This document shows positions 56,001 to 64,000 of a stretch of DNA of 64,000 bases, in pieces. The stretch's first letter is position 1. The number at the start of each line of letters is the position of its first letter. The notes beneath the pieces are model-generated. The model was not told the origin of the DNA, did no database searches, and saw nothing but the letters and a program-made list of their open reading frames with translations. Source of the DNA: Brachypodium distachyon (Eukaryota > Streptophyta > Magnoliopsida > Poales > Poaceae). The position numbers and the translations under genes were made by a program. Location: positions 38,343,237 to 38,407,236 of the forward strand of contig NC_016133.3 of the NCBI RefSeq assembly GCF_000005505.3, read 5' to 3'.

Positions 56001-57887
56001 CTGTATGTTATATATTGGACTTTAGTTAGTCTTCTTAATGTACATTAATATTTTGCTATTTAAATAAAGAGAAATGCAAAAGTAACTATGGAAACTGCAG
56101 AAACTTGGAGATTACTGAAGTGCAATACTATCCATCTAGGGCTTTGCATGGTTAGTTTGCTGATTGCCACTATAAACTCCTCGCGACCTTTTTAACTTCC
56201 AAAATGAAGAGGGTTAGCAGGTTAAGCATACATGAAGTTTATTTAAACTATTTTATTTTAAATTACATAATCCATTAATTGATTATCACTGGCATACAAC
56301 CTTTTCCTTTGAAAACCAAATTATAGGCACTCTCCAAATACGAAAAGTTTCCTTTAAAAATAATTCTCCCTAGTAACATGCTGTGAACCCATATTGAGTT
56401 ACTAATGCAGACCAGTTTCATCTCAACTTTGTATGGAATATCTAATGGGCTTGTTAAGTTGCTACTTTTGAATTGTGGGAAAGATTAGGAGGTTTTAGCC
56501 AAACAAAAGTGAGAAATACTTGTGTGAGATGATTACCACATGGAGCCTTTCAGTTATCTTAACCAATGTTTATTGGTCTTGTTCTTTAATTTACATAATC
56601 GATAATTTCCAGCATTTACAGTTCTTCTATATTTGCATGATTGCTACTTTATTCTCACTGGATGATGGAATCATGGTTATATGATTTTATTTATATAAAC
56701 AAAAGAATCCTGGTTATACGCACTTGAGAAAAAATGTAGTTACTGTAGAGTATAACATTTACCGGGGACTCTTGCTCACTTCTTATGCAGTTGCTGCATA
56801 GACCTCTAGAGGCTCTCAATCTAACTTACTATTTTGCTTGCAGCTCTATGTGCCCAAATGTACAGGCTTGACTGGTGATGGTGTGGTGAAAATCGTTCAA
56901 CTTCTGGATGAACAGAATGGAAATACAAATCGTCTCCGGCTCCATGGTATTAGCAGAATGACTAAGCATCATCTTGATATTATCAACTCTCTCATGTGCA
57001 AACGTAACCCACAAGTTAAAGAAGATGGACGTCCACTTTTCTACAACCATAGAGTCCATGAAATGCTCAACACTAATGATGAACGCCCTATTGATGTTGA
57101 TGTCTGCCCTATGTGCAAAAACGTGAGGCTGGTATTTGATTGTACAAGGGATGACTGTAGGTGTGTACCTTCTGATCCTTTGAATTTCCTTGTGATCTTC
57201 TCTTTAGAAATTGCATTTGCAGTGTATTAGACTAATTGTCTTTGTTTTGACTGTTTTTATCTCGTTAGTTTAGATTCATCTTCGATTGGTGATGGTCACA
57301 AGAGTCAATGCACTTGGATATTTGCTCGCCATTTTGCCCTCTCTTGTGGTTGTGGAATAGCTGACTCGGGATGTCTTTTTTATGGTTACTTTTGAATAAA
57401 TGGTCCCAAAACTCATTTATTCGCCCCTATGAGCTACATGAAAGCAACTTGATGTTTATTTTTGTTTTGTTGCTCTTGTCTTTGGAACAAATGATCCAAG
57501 TGTTTGAGCATTCTTGTGACTCTGACCAGGCCTATTTAAAGTAAGGTTAGGTGCACCTCCATTTTGATATTTTGGTTATATTTCAGGAAAGCGGAGTACA
57601 GCTGGTGCCAAGGCTGGTGGTGTCGAGGCTGCTTGTTCTGCGTTGCTAGATGCGAAAACTGTGGTGGCTGCATTAGTTCAGAGGATCTAAGTGACGCTTG
57701 TCTTGCTTGCTCAGACTTCATGTGCCTGGCTTGCTGGCTTACGTTCCCAAAATGTAGCACATGCAATCGGCCTTACTGTGAGAGGCATGGACATTTGATG
57801 GTCCCTTTATCACTGCCTGGCCAGTTTTCCTGCCACCATTGCATGGAGCTCAACTCCTCGCTCGAGAGACAGGAAGAAGGCTATTAG
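53052..57887 (+). CDS. F-box protein, SKIP14-like, with Cys-rich C-terminus
   Basis: Three exons: 53052-53405, 56844-57160 and 57587-57887, giving 323 residues. Splice sites are canonical: GTATTT donor with TTGCAG acceptor, then GTGTGT donor with TTTCAG acceptor. A Pro/Ala-rich N-terminus is followed by an F-box (about 26-68: ALGYMRLPDLLACWRVCRLL and GDPLLWRRV) and LRR-like stretches (LYVPKCTGLTGDGVV). The Cys-rich end has CPMCKNVRLVFDC and many CxxC pairs (CRGCLFC, CENCGGC, CSTCNRPYC) suggesting zinc binding. This resembles plant SKIP14-type F-box proteins, which join SCF ubiquitin ligases through SKP1/ASK proteins; the target is unknown. Intron 1 is 3.4 kb. Exon 1 has been copied to three other places in the window. 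The ATG is the one kept in the 3361 copy. Confidence 0.9.
53631..53704. mobile_element. Short Stowaway MITE in F-box intron 1
   Basis: About 74 bp, with TIRs 'tactccctccgttcc' and 'gggacggagggagta' and complementary arms 'aaataagtgatg' and 'cgtcacttattt'. It is flanked by TA. Confidence 0.88.
55132..55248. mobile_element. Stowaway MITE in F-box intron 1
   Basis: About 117 bp, TIRs 'tactccctccgtcccat' and 'atgggatggagggagta', with long complementary arms ('attaagtgact' against 'agtcacttaat'). Confidence 0.9.
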
Positions 57888-58055
57888 AAGGGAAATTATG
57901 TTCATCTTCTGTAACCACAAGTACTTGCGTCCGCAGATATGTAGCCAGTGTTTTTGCTCAGCATCTACTTTTTTAGATAAAGAAAAGCTCCTCAGGCCTC
58001 TGTTCTGGAACCAAAGATGCACACAGCCAGAGCATTTGCGTGCCTGATGCGTTGA
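57888..58055 (+). other. F-box 3' region up to MULE insertion
   Basis: Probable 3' untranslated sequence. It is interrupted by the MULE at 58066 and seems to resume at 59696. Confidence 0.45.
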
Positions 58056-58065
58056 TCCTATGAGA
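58056..58065. repeat. Target-site duplication, left (second MULE)
   Basis: TCCTATGAGA, repeated exactly at 59686-59695. Confidence 0.88.
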
Positions 58066-59685
58066 GAGTAAAATGCACTAACAGTCCCTGCTTCGGCGCG
58101 CGGCTCGTTTTAGTCCCTCAACTCAGGATTTGCATCTTTTAATCTCTAAACTTGGTTTAAGCGCTCACTTTCATCCTTAATTACGGACGCGTGCGAATTC
58201 AACGTCGCGTCGGACAGTCAACCCTGCCAGCGTGGACAAAGAGAGAGCGTTGGAGGTTTCCCGCTAAGTGTTATTTTTTGCGCATAACCCCCCAATAACG
58301 TTCTTATTTCTGCAAATCTGTCTTCCACCTGAAACATATAGAAAAAATTCCCCACACCTCAAATCCCTTGATCCCAGTTCATCTCCTTTCTCCCGTGCTC
58401 ATCTCTTCCCCCCGATTTGATTCCCGTGCTCATCTCCCCTCTCTCGTGCTCCCGTCCTCTTTCCATGGCAACCGGCTTGACCTCTAGTTCCTACCGTGTG
58501 CCAATCCGGTGCCTCCCTATCATCAAATGCCCTTGATGCGTTGTTCGTGATGTGAAGAAGTACACCACGAAGATCGATTTGCACGGCAACAAGGGTCAGG
58601 ATTTCTACAAATGTCCGAATCATAAGGTCAGAGTGATGGAGTAGGCTTCAGTTTGTGTGGATTTTGCTCTCTTTTTGTCTCCAATTTTGGCTCTTCTTTG
58701 CTGATTTGTTCCCATTTTGGTGTATTTAAGGCTGGAAAAGGTGGATGCGATTTCTGGAAATGGGGTGATGAGTACGAAGCTTATCTGGTTTTGCATGAAA
58801 TTTTGCCTAATTTGGAATCTGACAACTATGTGGAATCAAAGATGCATGGTGGAATGACCAAGAGACAGAGAAGGAGGGAGGAAGGAAGGAAATGCAGAAT
58901 TTGGCAAGATTGTCATGTTGTTGACAGAAGTTTCAGATGTTGTAAAGCAAATCCTATTGGCTATGAAGCTAGGTTTAGTTATGATAGGATTTCTTTTTTT
59001 AGTTCAGGTCATAAGTCTCATTCAAGGGAAGTAGTGGGTATGATTACTGTAATGGTATAATTTGCAAGACTGAGTCTTTTGGCTATGAAAAAAGAATTCT
59101 TCATCGACATGCTGTTGAATGGAGCAATGTTATGCAGTCATTTATATGTGCTTTTGAAATTACAAAAAATTTAAATGAATGTTCTGAACATGCTATGGAA
59201 TGGATGAAATAACATGCACAGGTCTGAATATATGACAGTTAATCAAACATGGAAGCATTAATATGACATAAGTGGTCACACCCAAAAGATACTTAATCAG
59301 TGCCTTACAATCATCAGTTTTAGCAAACCAAAAGCATAAGTTCGAACTAAACAGTGCACATGCAAATCATACAAGCATCACAAAAGACTACAGGCCAGCG
59401 AGATAATCAAACATGGTGGGTTACTTTTTCTTTTTCCTTGCTTGTCCCTGACTTGTTCCCTGGCCATCCCATGATCTCTTGCACTCCTCCAAATTCGCAC
59501 ACGTGACGTTTAATTCATGCTGGCAGGGTTGATTGTCCGACGTGGCGTTGAACTCGCACGTGTACGTAATTAAGGATGAAAGTGAGCGCTTAAGTCATGT
59601 TTAGGGATTAAAAGATGCAAATCCTGAGTTGAGGAACTAAATCGAGCCGCGCGCCCAACCAAGGTACCCTCGGTGCATTTTACTC
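58066..59685. mobile_element. Mutator-like element carrying a zf-GRF-like gene
   Basis: 1,620 bp with long terminal inverted repeats, starting GAGTAAAATGCAC and ending GTGCATTTTACTC. Homology extends about 180 bp inwards ('ttaagcgctcactttcatcc' on the left has its complement on the right near 59580). It is flanked by a 10-bp target duplication. There is no transposase; the interior carries one small spliced gene remnant. Confidence 0.85.
58465..59060 (+). pseudogene. zf-GRF-like zinc-finger gene inside the MULE
   Basis: Exon 1 is 58465-58626, from MATGLTSSSYRV through IIKCP, then an in-frame TGA inside the CPxC pair, then CVVRDVKKY and FYKCPNHK. A GT-AG intron (58627-58730) joins in phase 0 to exon 2 (58731-59060), GCDFWKWGDEYEAYL, and a basic tail. 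The spacing of CPxC, FYKCPNH and GCDFWKW is that of GRF-type zinc fingers of plants. A single stop codon in the first Cys pair inactivates it. No domain beyond the finger is recognisable. Confidence 0.7.
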
Positions 59686-59695
59686 TCCTATGAGA
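59686..59695. repeat. Target-site duplication, right (second MULE)
   Basis: TCCTATGAGA, the copy of 58056-58065. Confidence 0.88.
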
Positions 59696-60277
59696 CTAGC
59701 TGAAAGCCTGAAAGATCCGTCAAATGGAGTGGCTGCAGGCTTCACTGACTTGGGCAACTTGCTGTCTGGTCTGACAGTCCAATGCTCCCAAATGGCTGAT
59801 ACAAATGGATTTTAGTTTACTTTGAAGGCCACTGTTTGAACAAGGATGACACCACATTATTCACCGTGACTGACAATGTTGCCCCTTATAAATGTATAAA
59901 CAACGTTCTGTATCCTGATTGGAACACGCCTCTACATTTGCATCAGATTTCACAAGGGAAAAAGATATTTCTCCTGACTGAACGTGGTTAGTCATTGAGT
60001 GTGCAGATTAGTTTCCGAAAGAATTTCATAAACTCAAATTCAACATACAATCTCGTTGCACTTTGTTCATGCTACCAAAATCTATACCACCGGTCATTGT
60101 ATCAGTTGTCCCTGTAGCTCCGTTAATCCGAGAAAAAAAGTTCCTCCTGTACACATCACCATCAAACCCCCACCGACTTCGTAGAGTACGCGGAGTTCAG
60201 ACCATGCAAGTCCTCGACCTAGTAATGAGACACACTGAAGACGTATGGTTGTTCCCATTTCACGCTCAGAAATGTAC

Positions 60278-60400
60278 TAGTGTCGACCAGCATCGGACTT
60301 CAGGACCGTGTTCAGTTCACGCCCAGAGATGTAAAATCAGTTGTCGACCAGCATCGGACTTCAGGAGATGTAAAATTAGTTGTCGACAAGAGCATCGCAC
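60278..60400. repeat. Short direct repeats
   Basis: The motif 'gtcgaccagcatcggacttc' occurs near 60283 and 60343, with a variant ('gtcgacaagagcatcgcac') near 60383. 'gatgtaaaatcagttgtcga' is repeated with them. The unit length is about 40-60 bp. Confidence 0.7.
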
Positions 60401-60724
60401 TTCAGGAGTCCGTGATCATCGTGATTCCGTAACCACACGAAATCAGACGCCATCAGAACACGTGGTGGCACCTGATGGTCTGAAAACGTCCACGAAAAAT
60501 TCCACACACAAAGGAACCTAACTGCTGCTGCTAGCCTACTGGAGTGAGTAGTAGGAGTGCTACCCTTCACCAGTGCGTTCCAAGGCAAGGCATCAGCTAG
60601 GCCAATCCAATCCCCTGCTCCTTGCCATGAACTCAAGTGAAGGCCATCTCTTCCCCACACACAAAAAGAATACAGCAGCTGCAGCAGAAGCCAGCGACCG
60701 GCCGTCGACGTGAGGGTTACGTAT

Positions 60725-60787
60725 GTATTCCCTCCGTCCCAAATTAACTGACTAGATTCTTATACAAATTCAGGACGGAGGGAGTAT
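60725..60787. mobile_element. Short Stowaway MITE
   Basis: About 63 bp, TIRs 'tattccctccgtccc' and 'ggacggagggagtata', TA-flanked. Confidence 0.8.
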
Positions 60788-62471
60788 AATGTCCATAACT
60801 CCGTATCCTAGAAGAGCCAACCACCGGAGTGCAAATCCACGAAATTTACATGAGCACTAAGCCGGACACACGCGTCGGCCGGATTCCGGTCGCAGAGGGA
60901 GCGCCCGGACCTCGAGTCTTCCTTGCTTCCTTTCTTGCATGCTCCGGCCGGCCGGCATTGGTTGGGACAACACCCACAATCTTTGGACCACCACCCAACA
61001 TATGAACTAGGCCATCGATCTCTCCCTTTGCGTGGAAGTGGCTCCCTCGCGTTGCCATCGGCGTGGCACCTGGCCGCACGCCCGGATCCGTCTTCACCCT
61101 TCAGGTTGCTGCTAGCCGTTGCTGTCAGCTTAATGACTCCTCCTTTTATTTTTACTTTCAATAACTGTGCAGTAGTGTGGTTGTAAAAGGATCGTTGACA
61201 GCACCAAAAAGCGCTTCTTCCCTGTTACAGTACAAACGATAATAATGTCTTGGGGAATACTAAGTGGTAGTATGTACTCCAATAATCATGCATGCATGGT
61301 GTTTGTATGTTTCTGGTGAGCGCGAAACGGGACCTCGCGGGCGACAGCGAAACGCGGTTTACCGACGGGTCAATTCTGAGGCTATCACTGTCCACGGGAG
61401 TATTTATTCATTATCCTGGTGTTTAAGATATGCTTATTCAGATTCTGACTAGATACTGGTCTACTAGATAGATAGGCTAGTGTGAGAGAAGAGAGAAGTG
61501 ATGAATCGGACCACCGTAACCCCTGAATTGACCTGCGAGTTCACATTAAGCTTGCATGCACTTCTTGCTTGCTGGAAAAGTCAGTCAACAAATGAAGTAA
61601 ACTTTTTTATTTTTCTGATGAAAAAGTAAGGGGGTTGTGATTTAACCAGTTCCTGAGATGAAGTATTGGTGTTTTCTAGCTGTTGGTGAGTGGACCAGTT
61701 GCATCTGAGGTCAACTAGTACAACAAAAGATTAATAAGGTTTACTGTCTGAACAGCTTATTGCTACAATTCACAACTTCTTTAATTACCACTGGTTTTTT
61801 TTATTAGGTAATGCTCATTTCATATTTTTACCGTCCAAATCCAGCCCCAAGTCTTGGTCATCCCACTTGCAGGAACAGAATGAAGAATGCTTGGGGCATG
61901 CATGCTGCTGGCACAATCTTGTATTCTTGTGAGCGCTCCATTAAAATGATGTCATAGGGAAGTTCCATTTGTTGACAAAACAAGTGATGAAAGTGTTGAC
62001 CTGTGTGTGGATGGCATCATTCAAATTTTGCAGCTTGTTTGCTTGCTTGCTGCCAATTTTCTGTCAACCGAGCAGACTGCGGCTACAAACGTCTGAATTG
62101 CTGACCAGTGCTATGCATGCATTTTCGAAAAAAAAAGGGAGCTATGTATGCACATTCCGTTGCAATAGATACCTTATGGTATTCCGTTTTCCCATCCGCC
62201 CATGCTACAGGAAGCTAAGGACCTCTTGTATCTGAAGTTCTAGAACAATGCCTGAACGTTCTTCAAAAGAGGACAATGGCCAAAAATTAACTTGCAGCTA
62301 GAGGTCAAGGTTCACAATAACTGCACAGGCGTAGCACAGGCTGTAATTAAAAGGGAGAAACCTAGTCGTCGATCCAGTGGTGAAGTATTAACTCACGTAA
62401 AAGGCTAAGATGGACAGTTTCTTCAAAAAGTAGAAAATCATCGAAGAGATAAACTTGTTATCTTAGAACAC

Positions 62472-62495
62472 AAAAGGAAAGGAAAGGAAAGGAGG
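62472..62495. repeat. AGGAA-type microsatellite
   Basis: About four copies of 'aaagg' in tandem. Confidence 0.85.
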
Positions 62496-62790
62496 CTTTG
62501 TAGTGCAGCACTTGCAATTGCAAAGCGAAGCAAAAGGGACCGGAGAGCAGAAGCTCCGATCTCAGGTTGGCACGTAGCTAGGCTGGATCGGCCACTGCCG
62601 ACGACCGGCTTCCCTGGCCCACCACTCAGCCTCACTGGCCCGCCCGACACGTGTCCATTGGTCACGTCACACACACGCCGGGCCGCAGTCACGTACGTAG
62701 GCCTTGGAAAAACCTTGGCGATTACTACATTCAGACATACCATCAGTTAGTTGCTGGCTACTGGCTAGCTAGCTCGCCCCGGCCGCTCCT

Positions 62791-62797
62791 TATAAAG
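62791..62797 (+). promoter_or_regulatory. TATA box of the MYB gene
   Basis: TATAAAG 150 bp upstream of the ATG at 62941, followed by a CT-rich 5' leader. Confidence 0.7.
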
Positions 62798-62940
62798 GAA
62801 GGTGGGCATTGCTCCTTGTTCCTTAGCATTGCTCTTTCCTTCCTTTCTTTGCTAGCTGCTCTAGCTCCCTTGCCTGGTGGTTGCATTTTGGACTCCAAAA
62901 TTTGGAGTTAGAGTTCTTCTTGACCAATTAGTAGAAATCA

Positions 62941-64000
62941 ATGGGGAGGCAACCGTGCTGCGACAAGGTGGGGCTGAAGAAGGGGCCGTGGACGGCGGAG
63001 GAGGACCAGAAGCTCGTCAGCTTCATCCTCGGCAACGGCCAATGCTGCTGGCGCGCCGTGCCAAAGCTCGCCGGTGCGTCGCGGCCGGCGCATGAATATC
63101 CATCCCAGAAATTTCTGGTTCTGCATAATCCTTATGAAAATTCTGTCTAACATACATGTTCCAGGGCTGCTGCGGTGCGGGAAGAGCTGCCGGCTTCGGT
63201 GGACCAACTACCTGCGGCCGGACCTCAAGAGGGGCCTCCTGTCCGAGGCCGACGAGAAGCTCGTCGTCGACCTCCATGCCCAGCTCGGCAATAGGTCCGG
63301 ATTAGTATTATTAACGATACTATACCAAAAGACCATCCCCACCATATACTATATGCTTTCTCAAAAAGAAAATATTATCATTGGTAACTGAAAGTTGTGT
63401 CGGAATAAAATAGGTGGTCGAAGATCGCGTCGCAGCTGCCAGGGCGGACGGACAACGAGATCAAGAACCACTGGAACACGCACATCAAGAAGAAGCTCCG
63501 CAAGCTCGGGATCGACCCGCTCACCCACAAGCCCCTCCCGGTGCCGGATCAGAAGCTTCCGGAGCAGGAGAAGAAGACGGAGTCGACAGAGACAGGGACG
63601 GACCTGCAGAGAGATGGGGATGATCAGGAAGAAGAAGAGCTCGTCCTCCTGAAAAAGTCCCCCGGGTTCTGCACCGACGACGTGCCGATGCTCCACCCGG
63701 ACGAGATCGTGGTGCCATTGTCACCGCCGCCACCGACGTCGTCCTACTGCTCCTCGTCGTCGGCGTCGACCAGCTGCGACGACGGCACCACTCTGTTCCC
63801 GATCATGGACATGGACTGGCCGGACAGTGGTACCATGTGCCTGATGGGGCTGGAGGACGACATGATATTCATGGCGGCGCCGTGGGAAGAGGACTGCCTG
63901 CTGGCGCCGCAGCCCCAGTCGGCGGACACCTTCAGCGCGTATCAGTGCCAGAGGAATAGTGCCGCGTTGGTTGAGCAGCAGGAGGCATGGAACAAGCTTG
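62941..64000 (+). CDS. R2R3-MYB transcription factor, MYB20/42/43/85-like (3' end outside window)
   Basis: Exons are 62941-63073, 63165-63294 and 63414 to beyond 64000, with introns of 91 and 119 bp at the two usual R2R3-MYB positions (after PKLAG and LGNR). R2 begins [11 protein letters not shown]3 runs from about residue 67 through [20 protein letters not shown], and [11 protein letters not shown] follows. About 283 codons are visible and open; the C-terminal part is acidic and Ser/Pro-rich, with no EAR motif seen so far. The N-terminus [17 protein letters not shown] and [11 protein letters not shown] resemble the MYB20/42/43/85 group, nuclear DNA-binding regulators linked to lignin and secondary walls in other plants. 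That role is inferred by family only. Confidence 0.93.

Larger units (their letters stand above)
53406..56843 (+). other. F-box intron 1
   Basis: A long, AT-rich intron. It holds two Stowaway MITEs, a piece (54096-54270) copied to 48557-48700, and a local direct repeat of about 33 bp ('gcaaggtttcaaattatttt', at about 54149-54216). No other gene was seen. Confidence 0.7.
59696..62790. other. Intergenic region upstream of the MYB gene
   Basis: No credible gene. It contains a MITE (60725-60787), a cluster of short direct repeats (60278-60400) and a pentanucleotide microsatellite (62472-62495). The first few hundred bases may be F-box 3' untranslated sequence. The frame at 60063-60521 is repeat-derived and lacks protein character. 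Confidence 0.5.

Noticed and set aside
60063..60521. 152-codon plus-strand frame
   Set aside because: Built partly from short direct repeats, no recognisable domain, no splice context or promoter.
438..64000. P450 genes plus MYB as a biosynthetic gene cluster
   Set aside because: The P450s are tandem copies of one gene, the MYB belongs to a cell-wall-type group about 12 kb away, and no other pathway enzymes are present.

Overview
This is plant nuclear DNA, most likely a large-genome grass (Pooideae, probably a Triticeae species; inference). The evidence is spliced genes with GC-rich grass-style first exons, Stowaway MITEs with CTCCCTCCG ends, and several kilobases of degenerate Ty3/gypsy elements with two RNase H domains (Tat lineage). 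Nothing bacterial, plastid or viral was seen.

Layout. (1) 1-7044: a CYP71-type cytochrome P450 gene on the minus strand (P450-1, 438-2189, apparently intact), fragments of an F-box gene, MITE and LTR debris, and the 3' part of a second P450 (P450-2). (2) 7045-43717: about 36.7 kb of broken, nested retrotransposons. Element A (7104-13698) and element B (20817-32426) belong to one Tat family. Element X is a diverged Tat element, split into RT/RNase H (15521-16886) and integrase, antisense gene and LTR (32427-42906). Three non-coding members of a 'TGTAACATCCC' repeat family (L1-L3) are interleaved, and a copia fragment lies at 42907-43717. (3) 43718-48810: the 5' part of another P450 (P450-3, broken), a further non-coding element, and a scrambled F-box fragment. 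(4) 48811-64000: the second apparently intact P450 (P450-4, 49160-50892), a Pack-MULE carrying a receptor-kinase fragment (51666-52919), the complete three-exon SKIP14-like F-box gene (53052-57887), a second MULE carrying a zinc-finger fragment (58066-59685), and the start of an R2R3-MYB gene of the MYB20/42/43/85 type (62941 to the window end).

How it fits together. P450-4 and the F-box gene are divergent neighbours. The other P450 copies lie beside shared intergenic sequence and broken 5' ends of the same F-box gene. A P450 plus F-box-5'-end unit has therefore been tandemly duplicated, leaving two working-looking P450 genes, one or two wrecked ones and one complete F-box gene. The last 0.7 kb of P450-1 and P450-4 is almost identical while the rest has diverged, which points to gene conversion or unequal exchange. 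The most unusual items are a spliced antisense gene with its own TATA box inside the Tat elements, two gene-carrying MULEs with clear target duplications (one with its empty site in the same window), and a 108-bp overlap between the P450 pieces on either side of the transposon block.
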